Below are positions 24,321 through 33,729 of a DNA stretch of 64,000 nucleotides, in pieces. Both the position numbers and the translations under genes were made by a program. Each line of letters opens with the position of its first letter. Positions within the stretch are counted from its first letter, which is position 1. The DNA lies in assembly GCA_902521155.1 (NCBI GenBank), contig CABYQR010000001.1, positions 124,001 to 188,000 of the forward strand, written 5' to 3'. The notes under the pieces were generated by a model. The model worked only from the letters and a program-made list of their open reading frames with translations, was not told where the DNA came from and did no database searches. Origin of the DNA: an uncultured Alphaproteobacteria bacterium (lineage in GTDB: Bacteria > Pseudomonadota > Alphaproteobacteria > HIMB59).

Positions 24321-25919
24321 ATGAAAAGTTTTGATTTCATAATTATTGGTGGTGGAACGTCAGGCACTGTCACTGCAGCAAAATTAGTTAAAAATGGACA
24401 TTCTGTTCTTCTTCTAGAAGAAGGAGGGAAGAATAGTAATCCTTTGTTATCTATGCCTGCTGGATGGATACCAATGTTAGATGGAAGTCCTTATTTGAAA
24501 TTTTATAAGTCTATAGCTCAGCCTCAACTTAATAATCGTCAACATGATATTGCACAAGCAAAAATTCTTGGTGGAGGATCTTCTGTAAACGGAATGGTTT
24601 ATATGAGAGGCAAACCATCTGATTATCAAAAATGGGTAGATGAAACTGGTGATGAAAGATGGAGTTGGCAATCCTTATTGAGTAGTTATAAAAAATTAGA
24701 GGACAACCAAAGATTATCAGGAAATTTTCATGGAACTGAGGGCTTTATCAAAGTTTCTGATCCAGGATATGTAGCCAAGGGTTCAGATTTATATATTAAG
24801 TCAATGCAGAATTTAGGATTGCCCTATAACAGAGATTTCAATGATGGTGAACAATATGGTGTTGGTTTAATGCAATACACCATTGGTGATGGGAAAAGAA
24901 GTGATACCGTATCCACTCTTCTAAAACCTTTATTAAAAGATAAAAATTTACAAATTAAATTGAATACTGTTGTTACAAAAATAATTATAGAAAAGAAAAA
25001 AGCAGTTGGGGTAGAGGTCGTATCCAATAAGAAAGTAGATAAATATTACGGAAAGGAAATAATTCTTACTGCTGGATCTTTAGTGTCTCCAAAAATATTA
25101 ATGCATTCGGGTATTGGCGAAGAAGCCCAACTTAAAAAGTTTGGAATAGAGATCAAAGAAAAATTAGATGGTGTTGGAAAAAACCTTCAAGACCATCATG
25201 AGGTTCCTTTTATCTCAAGAGCAAAAAAAGGATATGGTTATTTCAAACAAAACAAGGGTCTGAGAATGATAAGAAATGGTATCCAATATCTTTTATTTAA
25301 ATCAGGACCTGTTACATCAAATGGAGTTGATTGCTGTTCATTTTTAAATCCAGATGATTTAAAAAATCAAAATGATCCAAAAGTAAAATTATATTGTGTT
25401 CAAATTATGTATACAGACAGAGACACAAAAGGAATTAAACCAGATCATGGTGTTACCCTAACACCATGTATTATGAATCCAAAATCTAGAGGAGAGATCA
25501 CTTTAAAATCTTCAGATCCTTTAGACCTACCGAACATTAACCCTAACTTTTTAAGCAATGAAGATGATACAGTTACATTTATTTCAAGTCTTAAACTTGC
25601 TAGAAAAGTTATTAATACAAAACCATTATCAGATATAATTTTAGAGGAAATACTTCCTGGTAAAAATATCGATGATGATGAATCTCTAACGAATTATTGT
25701 AAAAAAATGGTTAAAACTAATTGGCACCCTGTGGGAACCTGTAAGATGGGCAAGGATAGTGATGATATGGCTGTTTTAAACTCAAAACTTCAAGTTAAAG
25801 GCATTGATAATTTGAGAGTTTTTGACGTTTCTATGATGCCAAATATTGTAGCAGCTAACACAAATGCTCCTGCAATGGCAATAGCAGATAAAGCTACAGA
25901 TATTATGTTAGAAAGTTAA
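24321..25919 (+). CDS. GMC-family FAD-dependent alcohol oxidoreductase
   Basis: A 532-residue glucose-methanol-choline oxidoreductase. The FAD Rossmann motif GGGTSGTVTAAKL begins at residue 10, the GMC signature GGGSSVNGMVYMRG is near 82, and the C-terminal NWHPVGTCKMG block supplies the catalytic histidine. No signal peptide. Choline, sorbose and other polyol dehydrogenases belong here; the location in a polyol operon favours a sugar or polyol substrate over choline. The electron acceptor is probably the respiratory chain. It is followed by the mannitol-dehydrogenase-like gene within a few bases. Confidence 0.9.
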   Translation: MKSFDFIIIGGGTSGTVTAAKLVKNGHSVLLLEEGGKNSNPLLSMPAGWIPMLDGSPYLKFYKSIAQPQLNNRQHDIAQAKILGGGSSVNGMVYMRGKPSDYQKWVDETGDERWSWQSLLSSYKKLEDNQRLSGNFHGTEGFIKVSDPGYVAKGSDLYIKSMQNLGLPYNRDFNDGEQYGVGLMQYTIGDGKRSDTVSTLLKPLLKDKNLQIKLNTVVTKIIIEKKKAVGVEVVSNKKVDKYYGKEIILTAGSLVSPKILMHSGIGEEAQLKKFGIEIKEKLDGVGKNLQDHHEVPFISRAKKGYGYFKQNKGLRMIRNGIQYLLFKSGPVTSNGVDCCSFLNPDDLKNQNDPKVKLYCVQIMYTDRDTKGIKPDHGVTLTPCIMNPKSRGEITLKSSDPLDLPNINPNFLSNEDDTVTFISSLKLARKVINTKPLSDIILEEILPGKNIDDDESLTNYCKKMVKTNWHPVGTCKMGKDSDDMAVLNSKLQVKGIDNLRVFDVSMMPNIVAANTNAPAMAIADKATDIMLES

Positions 25920-25935
25920 ATTGAATTCTGGATCC

Positions 25936-27414
25936 ATGAACAAGCAACTACTACCTTTAAACCAGAGCAGTCTTGAATTTATTCAAATTGGGGTTTTAAA
26001 ACCCAATTATATTAGATCAAATCTAAGTGCTGGCATTGTGCATATTGGAGTTGGAAATTTCCATAGAGCACATCTTTCTTGGTATTTGCACCGACTTATG
26101 CAAAAAAATTTAGCAAAAGATTGGGCGATCTTAGGTTCTGGAATTACAGAATATGATGTAAATATGAGAGAGAGTCTTCAACATCAAGATTTTCTTACAA
26201 CATTAATAGAGCTAGATCCTGAGGGAAATCAGTCATGTGAAATTGTTGGACCAATGATTGACTATATTCCAGTTGAAAAAGGTAATCATAAATTAATCAA
26301 TGCTATGTCAGACTCCAAAATTAAGATTGTTTCATTGACTGTTACTGAAGGTGGATATTTTTTAGATGAAAATGGTGGGTTTGATCTTAAGCATCCAGAT
26401 ATAATTCATGATATTAATAATCCTGATATTCCAAAAACAGTTTTTGGAGTAATGGTTTCAGCATTGAAAAATAGAAAGGAAAATGATGTTGGGCCATTTA
26501 CTGGCTTGAGCTGCGATAACTTAATTCAAAATGGAAATAAACTTAAACAAGCTGTTACTGGAATAGCTAAGGAGCAAAATCAAAATTTATCAGAATGGAT
26601 TAATGAAAATTGTACTTTTCCAAATGCCATGGTTGATTGTATTGTTCCTCGTACAGGAGAAGTTGAAATAAATATTGTTAAAAAATTAGGTATTGAAGAT
26701 CTTGTCCCTGTTTCTCATGAAAATTTTCGACAATGGGTAATAGAAGATAAGTTTTGCAAAGGAAGACCCCCTTGGGATAAAGTTGGGGTTCAATTTTCAG
26801 ATAACGTTCATGGTTATGAGGATCAAAAAATTCGTATCCTTAATGGAGGTCACCAAATTCTTGCTAATGCTGCTGAACTTTTAAATATTGAAACTGTTAG
26901 GGATGCTATGAAGAATAAAACAATTGTGAATCTATTAGAAAAAATAGAAAAAGAGGAAATTATTCCCCATATAAATCCTGTTCCCGGCTATACTCCACTA
27001 GAATACTACGAACTTATAGCTGCTAGATTTTCCAACCCATCCATTCAAGATACTATTAGACGAGTGGCTTTTGATGGTTCATCGCGACATGCGGGTTTTC
27101 TAGTACCCTCTATAAAAGATGGAATTAAAAATAGCATATCAATTAATGGACTCTCCCTAGCGGAAGCTTTGTGGGCGAGGATGTGTGAAGGAACTCGTGA
27201 AGATGGTTCTACCATTGAACCCAATGATCCCAATTGGGAAAAATTAAATACTTGTGCTAAAAAATCTAGAGAAAATCCTCTTAAATGGCTAGAGCAAATA
27301 GAAATTTATGGAGATAGTTCTAAAGATGAAAAATTAAAAGTTTATTTTTCCAAGTGGTTAAAAATGATTTATGAACAGGGTGTAGAAAAAACTATCTCTG
27401 AATATCTTAAATAG
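25936..27414 (+). CDS. Mannitol dehydrogenase / fructuronate reductase family protein
   Basis: A 492-residue polyol-specific long-chain dehydrogenase. ATG 25936 is taken as start; an in-frame TTG at 25921 would begin only 1 bp after the GMC stop. The N-terminal Rossmann motif GVGNFHRAH is at 38-46. DQKIRILNGGHQ near 300 holds the Lys...Asn..His catalytic set of mannitol dehydrogenase. It should interconvert a hexitol (mannitol, arabinitol, sorbitol) and its ketose, or fructuronate and mannonate. Absence of uronate genes here favours the polyol reading. It is the last gene of the operon and converges on rhaI, 12 bp away. Confidence 0.9.
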   Translation: MNKQLLPLNQSSLEFIQIGVLKPNYIRSNLSAGIVHIGVGNFHRAHLSWYLHRLMQKNLAKDWAILGSGITEYDVNMRESLQHQDFLTTLIELDPEGNQSCEIVGPMIDYIPVEKGNHKLINAMSDSKIKIVSLTVTEGGYFLDENGGFDLKHPDIIHDINNPDIPKTVFGVMVSALKNRKENDVGPFTGLSCDNLIQNGNKLKQAVTGIAKEQNQNLSEWINENCTFPNAMVDCIVPRTGEVEINIVKKLGIEDLVPVSHENFRQWVIEDKFCKGRPPWDKVGVQFSDNVHGYEDQKIRILNGGHQILANAAELLNIETVRDAMKNKTIVNLLEKIEKEEIIPHINPVPGYTPLEYYELIAARFSNPSIQDTIRRVAFDGSSRHAGFLVPSIKDGIKNSISINGLSLAEALWARMCEGTREDGSTIEPNDPNWEKLNTCAKKSRENPLKWLEQIEIYGDSSKDEKLKVYFSKWLKMIYEQGVEKTISEYLK

Positions 27415-27426
27415 ACTAATTTACTG

Positions 27427-28716
27427 TTAAACAATTCCTGAAGAAGAACCGCTTTTATTTTTCCTTTTAAGTGATTTATCATTCTTATAATCAAGTGTAC
27501 GATAAGTATTAATTGGATTTATTGAATTACCGTTTTCAAATCGAGCCATTGCAACTATTGGACTTACGTCAATATTAAAAGCTGTTTTTAAAATTTGCAT
27601 GGATTGAATAGCATCATTTCCATCTTGAGATTTTTCCAATAGAGAATAATTAACAAGTAAAGACTTTGCATATGAATTAACTATTTCATTTGCACTTAAA
27701 ATCAAACTTTCAATAGGATCAGTCACATTATGTGATTGATCAATCATATATGAAATATTTGAGATTTTATTATTTTGAGATGCGGCTGTTAGCTCATTAA
27801 AAATTAAAAATAATTCATATGGATTTATGGACCCTGCATCTAAATCATCATCTCCAAATTTACTATCATTAAAATGGAATCCCCCTAGTTTTTTTAAATC
27901 AATTAATCTAGATACAATCATTTCAATATTGGTATTGGGGAGATGATGGCCTAAATCAACTAAGCACATGGCCTGATCACCAAGTTCTTTGGCACAAATA
28001 TAACTTGTGCCCCAATCACTTATAACAGTAGAGTAAAAAGCTGGCTCGTAGGGTTTGTGCTCTAAAAGAACAGTCCAATCTTTTGGAAGATGAGAATAGA
28101 TTTTTTTCATGGAGTCTATGTATCTCTCGAGTGAGCGTGAAAAACTTATTTGCCCAGGAAAATTACCGCCATCGCCAATCCAAACTGTTAACCCTTTAGA
28201 TCCAAGGATTTTTCCATTATCAATGGCTTTTTGATTTACTTCAATGGCTTTGTCTCTAGCAGCAGAGCTAGCATTAGTTAAACTCCCATATTTGAAACTT
28301 TCTGAGCTATCGTCAGGATCTTGAAAAGTATTAGAATTGACAACGTCGAAGCCAATACCATAATTATCAGAAAAGTTTTTTAACTCAGAGAAATCCTCAA
28401 CATTATCCCACGGAAAATGAGGTGAAACCTTTTGAGTAAATCCAATTAAATCATTAATAACGGCACAATCTTCAATCTTTTCATAAATATTTTGTGGCTC
28501 TCCAATCCCAGGAAACCGAGCAAATCGAGTGCCCCCCGTTCCTACTCCCCAAGTGGGGACAGCCACTTGAAATTTTTTAACTTGTTCTTTTATTTTATGA
28601 ATATCTATTTGTGATTGTTGTAATTTTTTTTCTAAATATTCAAAGTCAAAGTCTAGATCAGATTTATGAGATTGATTATGTTGATCGATAACTTCTTTTT
28701 TTACAGCTTTAAACAT
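27427..28716 (-). CDS. rhaI: L-rhamnose isomerase (RhaI, rhizobial/Pseudomonas type)
   Basis: A 429-residue TIM-barrel isomerase converting L-rhamnose to L-rhamnulose. The N-terminal block VPTWGVGTGGTRFARFPG followed by GEPQNIYEKIEDC is characteristic of this isomerase family, and the metal site appears in LLEHKPYEPAFY, VDLGHHLP and FHFNDSKFGDDD. ATG 28716 is chosen because it overlaps the upstream stop as TGATG; an in-frame ATG at 28728 would add four residues. It belongs to the minus-strand operon with the ASRT-like gene and RhaSTPQ transporter, whose substrate it would receive. Confidence 0.9.
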   Translation of the reverse strand: MFKAVKKEVIDQHNQSHKSDLDFDFEYLEKKLQQSQIDIHKIKEQVKKFQVAVPTWGVGTGGTRFARFPGIGEPQNIYEKIEDCAVINDLIGFTQKVSPHFPWDNVEDFSELKNFSDNYGIGFDVVNSNTFQDPDDSSESFKYGSLTNASSAARDKAIEVNQKAIDNGKILGSKGLTVWIGDGGNFPGQISFSRSLERYIDSMKKIYSHLPKDWTVLLEHKPYEPAFYSTVISDWGTSYICAKELGDQAMCLVDLGHHLPNTNIEMIVSRLIDLKKLGGFHFNDSKFGDDDLDAGSINPYELFLIFNELTAASQNNKISNISYMIDQSHNVTDPIESLILSANEIVNSYAKSLLVNYSLLEKSQDGNDAIQSMQILKTAFNIDVSPIVAMARFENGNSINPINTYRTLDYKNDKSLKRKNKSGSSSGIV

Positions 28717-29105
28717 CACTTCCCCCATCCCATAGCGGTCATAAATGCATTATGCTCTGATGTTGTGTCAAGTCTTGATAACTGTGCAACAACATTAATA
28801 TTGCTTTTTAAAACAATTGAATACGGTTTTTCTCTTGGTAATTTTTGACCATTAACCTCAATATCATCTATTCTAAGATGGATACTTCTTTTACCCTGCA
28901 TATTAAAAGTATAATTTTCTATAGGGTCTTGATCTTCATATAAAAAGTCTAAAATTATATTTGCAGTATTTTGATCGTAATTAATAATGCAAAGTGACTC
29001 ATGCCCAAATTGATCACCGTGGCTCGATGTTTTATAGGGGTGGCCTTTAGCTGGTAAAAAGGCATCAGGAAATGCCCAAACTTTCTTACCTAGAGCTTCA
29101 CTCAT
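28716..29105 (-). CDS. Anabaena sensory rhodopsin transducer (ASRT) family protein
   Basis: A 129-residue soluble protein. Features of the ASRT family: GKKVWAFPDAFLPA at residues 6-19, GHESLCIINY near 34-43, an IILDFLYEDQDPI segment, a central RSIHLRIDDI and C-terminal VVAQLSRLDT followed by NAFMTAMGW. In Anabaena the homologue binds sensory rhodopsin, but many members lie in sugar-metabolism operons of bacteria without rhodopsin. Here it is coupled to rhaI (TGATG) and overlaps the permease end by 8 bp. No rhodopsin gene is present in the window. A carbohydrate-sensing or RhaI-associated role is the natural inference. Confidence 0.8.
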   Translation of the reverse strand: MSEALGKKVWAFPDAFLPAKGHPYKTSSHGDQFGHESLCIINYDQNTANIILDFLYEDQDPIENYTFNMQGKRSIHLRIDDIEVNGQKLPREKPYSIVLKSNINVVAQLSRLDTTSEHNAFMTAMGWGK

Positions 29106-30078
29106 TTTTTCTCCTTAAGGTTCTCACAAAAGATGGAAAACCAATACTTAAAATTAAAAGTAATCCGGTGAAGATTATGATACCCACACCAGGAACATTT
29201 AGCAAACCCAATCCAAATGATAACATCCCTAAGATAAATATTGATATAACAACTCCTAAGATAGAACCTGATCCTCCGTATATGTATACGCCACCCAATA
29301 CAACCATGGTAATTATTTCTAATTCCCATCCAAACGCAATATTAGGCCTCACACTTGAAAGCCTTCCAGATAGAAAAATGGCGGCAATAGCAGAAAATAG
29401 CCCATTAAGTGTAAACAAAACAAAGGTATATTTGTCTACCGCGATACCTGTGTATTGGGCAGCATCAGGGTTATTGCCAATAGAAAATATTTTTTTTCCC
29501 ACAGTGGTCTTATGCAGAATAAATGCAAATACTAATGCTAGTAGAATGAATGTTAGAAAAGCATAAGGAATGTATCCAAAAAGATATCCGCTACCTAAAT
29601 TACTAACAATTTTGGGAAACTTATTATAATAAGAGTCCTCTAGGAAGGAATATGCTAGTCCTCTAAAAAGGGACATTGTTCCAATGGTTACAATGATTGA
29701 AGGAATTGCAAACTTAGTAATGATAGCTCCATTAAAAGCTCCACACAAAGCACCGCTGAGTAAAGTTAATGATATTACCAACCAAGTGTCATAACCTAGA
29801 CTAGTCGTATACCCTAAGACAACCGAAGAAACTGCAATTATAGAAGCTACAGATAAATCAATTTGCCTTGCAATTATTACAAAGGTCATTGTCAAAGCAA
29901 TAATAGCTTTTTCACTGAAGAGAAAAGTACTGTCGATAAGATTATATAAGTCTAAAAAATAAGGAGTGAGGTTAGAGTTTATTATTAGAATTGTAATTAA
30001 AACAACAAACAGAATGAATTCTTTTTTATATAATATATCTAATAACTTAAATGGGGGCTTATCAGGTATCATGCTCAT
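29098..30078 (-). CDS. rhaQ: L-rhamnose ABC transporter permease (RhaQ-like)
   Basis: A 326-residue inner-membrane protein of the CUT2 (ribose/rhamnose) permease family, with 8-10 hydrophobic segments. It carries the family pattern ARQIDLSVASIIAVSS near 82 and GNNPDAAQYTGIAVDKY near 205, and a glycine-rich GGVYIYGGSGSILGV near 268. The start at 30078 shares one base with the stop of the other permease gene; a second ATG six bases in is possible. It pairs with the product of 30078-31046. Assignment to rhamnose rests on the operon. Confidence 0.88.
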   Translation of the reverse strand: MSMIPDKPPFKLLDILYKKEFILFVVLITILIINSNLTPYFLDLYNLIDSTFLFSEKAIIALTMTFVIIARQIDLSVASIIAVSSVVLGYTTSLGYDTWLVISLTLLSGALCGAFNGAIITKFAIPSIIVTIGTMSLFRGLAYSFLEDSYYNKFPKIVSNLGSGYLFGYIPYAFLTFILLALVFAFILHKTTVGKKIFSIGNNPDAAQYTGIAVDKYTFVLFTLNGLFSAIAAIFLSGRLSSVRPNIAFGWELEIITMVVLGGVYIYGGSGSILGVVISIFILGMLSFGLGLLNVPGVGIIIFTGLLLILSIGFPSFVRTLRRKNE

Positions 30079-31046
30079 TAATTTTCAACCATAATTGTTT
30101 TTTCTTTTCGTTGTTCAGTTTTTGTATTGATGATTATTGCTAGTAGGATGATTGCACCTGAGATGGCTAATTGCCAAAACTGAGAAATATCTACTGCAGG
30201 CAAAGCATTTCGAATGAGACCAATGAGCAAAGCGCCTAAAACACATCCTAGAACTGTTCCCACACCACCCATAACACTAATTCCTCCAACAACACATGCA
30301 GAGATTACTGTAAGTTCAAACCCAATTGCAATTTGTGTAGAAGCAACAGAGTAACGAGCGACCCATAAATATCCGCAAAGCCCAGCAAAAAAACCTGAGA
30401 GTGAATAGGCCATAATAATGTATTTATTCTCATTAATACCTATATATTTCGCGGCATCTGGGTTACCTCCCAGAGAGTAAAGATTTCTTCCAAAGCGAGT
30501 GTGATTAAGCAGAATGTATATAACTATGAAAACTGCAACAGCTAACCAAAATAGAAAAGATAAAGATAAAAATTTTACATGTATTAGGGCAAGAAAATCT
30601 TCAGAAAATTCATTTGAGTAGACTTGTTTGCCGTCACTAACGAAATAAATTAAGCCTCTATAAATGCTTAGAGTACCTAGAGTAGTAACAATGAAAGGTA
30701 CCTTTAAAATAGCAATAGAGATTCCGTTTAAGACACCTAAAAATGTCCCTATCAAACAGGAAAGGGCTATAAAATAGTAAACAGGTAATTCTGGATGAAC
30801 TGTGGAAAGTAATGATATAAGCATTCCTGAAAGTGCAAGGTTAGAGGCAACTGATAAGTCAATTGCACGGATTAAAATTACAATCATTTGACTTAAAGCA
30901 AGAATAATTAGAATTGAAGTATCAGTTAAAACATCAGATATACTTTTAGGCGTTATAAAAAGAGGATTAGCAAATCCCACACCAATTAATCCAATCAAAA
31001 TAATTGAAAATAGAATAAAATCTCTGTTAATTAAAATCTTCTTCAT
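30078..31046 (-). CDS. rhaP: L-rhamnose ABC transporter permease (RhaP-like)
   Basis: A 322-residue CUT2-type permease with many membrane segments. It shows IRAIDLSVASNLALSGML near 64 and GGNPDAAKYIGINENKY near 196, then GGISVMGGVGTVLG near 255, parallel to the companion permease. Its start overlaps the ATPase stop by 4 bp. The two permeases, the double ATPase and RhaS form one importer, as in rhizobial RhaSTPQ. Confidence 0.89.
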   Translation of the reverse strand: MKKILINRDFILFSIILIGLIGVGFANPLFITPKSISDVLTDTSILIILALSQMIVILIRAIDLSVASNLALSGMLISLLSTVHPELPVYYFIALSCLIGTFLGVLNGISIAILKVPFIVTTLGTLSIYRGLIYFVSDGKQVYSNEFSEDFLALIHVKFLSLSFLFWLAVAVFIVIYILLNHTRFGRNLYSLGGNPDAAKYIGINENKYIIMAYSLSGFFAGLCGYLWVARYSVASTQIAIGFELTVISACVVGGISVMGGVGTVLGCVLGALLIGLIRNALPAVDISQFWQLAISGAIILLAIIINTKTEQRKEKTIMVEN

Positions 31047-32524
31047 GACTCACCACTTGCTAACTTAACTATTTGTTCAGAAGAAGCTTTTTTGACATCT
31101 AAAATATCTCTTATAAGGCCTTTGTACATTACCACTACTCTATCGCACATTCCTAATATCTCGGGTAGTTCAGAAGAGATCATCATTATAGACATTCCCT
31201 CTTCAACCAGTTCTCCCATAAATTCGTGAACTGCAGACTTTGATCTTACATCTATGCCTTTAGTGGGTTCATCAAGTATTAGTACTTTAGGCTTTGTTGA
31301 GAGCCACTTAGCTATAACAGTTTTTTGCTGATTGCCCCCTGAAAGACTTTGAGTTAATTGACTCCAATAAGAAACTTTAATATTTAATTTTTCCTGCATA
31401 GCGGAGGCATTTTTGATTTCTTTGAGAGTATTCATTACATAAAAGTTGGAATTTCTGTCCATTATGGCCATATTAATATTGTCTTTAACAGACATTAAAC
31501 CTGTCATTCCCAACTGTTGTCTTTCTTCTGAAAGATAAACTATACCTTGATCAATGGCGTCACTAGGTTTTGTAATTGAAATTTTTTGATCATTAAACAA
31601 TATCTCTCCTTCATCAAGTTTAGTGATACCAAAAATAGATTTCATAATTTCTGTTCGGCCTGATCCAACTAAACCATAAAAACCCAAAATTTCTTTTTTT
31701 CTTAAGTTAAAATTAATATTTTTAAACTGTGTTTTTTTAAATAAGTTACAAACTTCAAAAATTTCATTTTCTATTGTGACATTATTTTTAGGAAAAATTT
31801 GATTTACCTCACGACCAGCCATGTGTGTAATTAATTGGTCTTTGTTGGTATTAGAAATCAAATCAGATTTAATTAATTCACCATCTCGCAAAACAGTAAA
31901 CTCATCACATACTTCCATTACCTCATCTAATTTATGAGAAATAAATACAATAGATTTATTTTGATTTTTAAGATTTCGAATAATTGCATAAAGTTCATTA
32001 ATTTCTTTTTGTGAAAGAGAGGCTGTGGGTTCGTCCATAATCACAATATCAGCATCGTGAATAAGCGATCGAGATATTTGCACGATATGACGTTGCGCAA
32101 TACTAAGATCTTTAATCTTTTCATTTGGTTCAATATTAGCTTCAAGTTCTTTGAGTAATTGATGAGTCTTGTCCTGCATTGAACTCCAGTCAACTAAACC
32201 ATTCGATTTAGTAAGATGATTACCGATAAAAACATTCTCTGTGACAGTTAATTCATCAAACATTACTGACTCTTGATGAATTGCAGAAATACCTAAAGAT
32301 AGAGAAATACTTGGATCAGATATGGACTGCTGCTTATTATTTAAAAGAATAGAACCACTATCTGGTTGATAGACACCGCAAAGAATTTTGACTAATGTTG
32401 ATTTACCCGCACCATTTTCTCCCAGGAGGGCATGAATACTATTTTCTTTAAGTTGAAAATCAACGTCTTGGAGTGCTTTTACTCCATGGAAATTTTTAGA
32501 AATATTTTTAAGCTCAAGTTTCAT
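31043..32524 (-). CDS. rhaT: L-rhamnose ABC transporter ATPase, two-cassette (RhaT-like)
   Basis: A 493-residue ATPase with two nucleotide-binding halves, typical of CUT2 importers. First half: Walker A GENGAGKST near 32-40, degenerate signature LSIAQRH, Walker B IVIMDEPTASL. Second half: GLVGSGRTE near 281, signature LSGGNQQKT near 391, VLILDEPTKGID. ATG 32524 is chosen over the upstream frame at 32542 because the latter begins inside a stem-loop. No Shine-Dalgarno is present; the stem-loop ends 6 bp before the ATG. Confidence 0.91.
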   Translation of the reverse strand: MKLELKNISKNFHGVKALQDVDFQLKENSIHALLGENGAGKSTLVKILCGVYQPDSGSILLNNKQQSISDPSISLSLGISAIHQESVMFDELTVTENVFIGNHLTKSNGLVDWSSMQDKTHQLLKELEANIEPNEKIKDLSIAQRHIVQISRSLIHDADIVIMDEPTASLSQKEINELYAIIRNLKNQNKSIVFISHKLDEVMEVCDEFTVLRDGELIKSDLISNTNKDQLITHMAGREVNQIFPKNNVTIENEIFEVCNLFKKTQFKNINFNLRKKEILGFYGLVGSGRTEIMKSIFGITKLDEGEILFNDQKISITKPSDAIDQGIVYLSEERQQLGMTGLMSVKDNINMAIMDRNSNFYVMNTLKEIKNASAMQEKLNIKVSYWSQLTQSLSGGNQQKTVIAKWLSTKPKVLILDEPTKGIDVRSKSAVHEFMGELVEEGMSIMMISSELPEILGMCDRVVVMYKGLIRDILDVKKASSEQIVKLASGES

Positions 32525-32530
32525 TTGAAA

Positions 32531-32557
32531 ACACACGACCACTAGGTGATCGTGTGT
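32531..32557 (-). terminator. Stem-loop between rhaS and rhaT
   Basis: ACACACGATCAC-CTA-GTGGTCGTGTGT (minus strand) forms a 12-bp stem with one U-G pair and a 3-base loop, followed by TTTTC. It ends only 6 bp before the rhaT start. Probably a partial terminator that keeps RhaS in excess. Confidence 0.8.
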
Positions 32558-32573
32558 ATAAGTATTTATTTAA

Positions 32574-33560
32574 TTAAAAGATTTCTGCGAATTTATCTAT
32601 GTTTGATGCATCAAAGATAAAAGGATCCGCCATCGCTGCGTTATTACCCGCACCGATACAAATCTCACCCATTCTACCTGTTGGGATACATTCACCCTCT
32701 TGGCCAGAATAAGCACCAGTCGCGATTTGATGTGATAAATATACAGCAGAATAACCTAGATCAATTGGGTTCCAAATTCCAAACTGAACTGCAGAGCCAT
32801 TTTTAACATGAGCTTTCATTTCACTTGGAAGTCCTAATCCCGTTACAAAAACCTTACCAACTAAACCTTGGTCTTCGACTGCTTTGGCAGCAGCAACGAT
32901 ACCAACAGAAGTTGGGGCTATAATGCCTTTTAAGTTAGGATGTTTCTTGAAAAGACCCAATGCTTCTTGGTAACTCTTGTCAAAAAGATCATCACCATAA
33001 ACAGTGTCTACCCATTTCATCTTTGAGTATTCTGGCTTAGCAAATTCTTTTTTCATCTCTTCTATCCAAGCATTTTGATTTGTTGCTTGGCTAGTAGCGC
33101 TAAGAATAGCAAACTCACCTTCATCACCCATTGAGTTTTTCATCCACTTAATATTTGATGAACCAATAAGAGCAGTGTTGGAAGGGTCTAAGTTCATAAC
33201 TCTTCCTTCTTCAGCGATGCCAGAGTCCCAAGATATAACTGTGATACCTCTGTCCATAGCTTTTTTACCAATTGAAGCAAGAGCATCTCTATCATTGGCA
33301 GAGATAGCTATAGCATCAACTTTTTGAGCAATCAGAGAGTTAATAACTTCGATTTGTGCTTCAGCAGTAGTTGTAGCTGGACCAGTGTAAATTACTTCAA
33401 CTCCACCAATCTCTTTAGCTGCCTCTTCACCACCTTCTGCAGCGGCTTCAAAGAAACCAATACCTAAGCCTTTAACCACTAATGCAATTCTCATGTCGGC
33501 AGCATTAGCTGTAAAAGCAAACAGGATTGATGACATTATTACTAAAAATAATTTTTTCAT
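32574..33560 (-). CDS. rhaS: L-rhamnose ABC transporter periplasmic binding protein (RhaS)
   Basis: A 328-residue type-I periplasmic binding protein (ribose-binding-like). Residues 1-20 are a signal peptide with cleavage ANA/A. The mature sequence has EAQIEVINSLIAQKVDAIAISAND near 67, a VISWDSGI hinge region near 110 and GIIAPTSVGIVAAAKAVED near 213. It has a strong AGGAGG ribosome site. It is the first gene of the minus-strand operon, divergent from the aldolase/dehydrogenase gene at 33730 across a 169-bp AT-rich region. Rhamnose specificity is inferred from flanking rhaI, rhaK and aldolase genes. Confidence 0.91.
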   Translation of the reverse strand: MKKLFLVIMSSILFAFTANAADMRIALVVKGLGIGFFEAAAEGGEEAAKEIGGVEVIYTGPATTTAEAQIEVINSLIAQKVDAIAISANDRDALASIGKKAMDRGITVISWDSGIAEEGRVMNLDPSNTALIGSSNIKWMKNSMGDEGEFAILSATSQATNQNAWIEEMKKEFAKPEYSKMKWVDTVYGDDLFDKSYQEALGLFKKHPNLKGIIAPTSVGIVAAAKAVEDQGLVGKVFVTGLGLPSEMKAHVKNGSAVQFGIWNPIDLGYSAVYLSHQIATGAYSGQEGECIPTGRMGEICIGAGNNAAMADPFIFDASNIDKFAEIF

Positions 33561-33729
33561 ATTTTCCTCCTAAATGTTTTGAGAGATAATTATCCACCCT
33601 ATTCAAACTTAAATCAATTAATTTAGAATTTTTTTTTATTAAAATTAAATTTTTTTATGGATTTTATGAAAAAACATTGTTTTATATTATCTGATTAAAA
33701 GTTAATTTTTTTCAATTAAAAATATCGTC

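Noticed and set aside
29072..29566. 164-residue plus-strand ORF over the rhamnose permease
   Set aside because: Antisense to a conserved membrane protein; its proline-rich composition is the reverse reading of hydrophobic codons.
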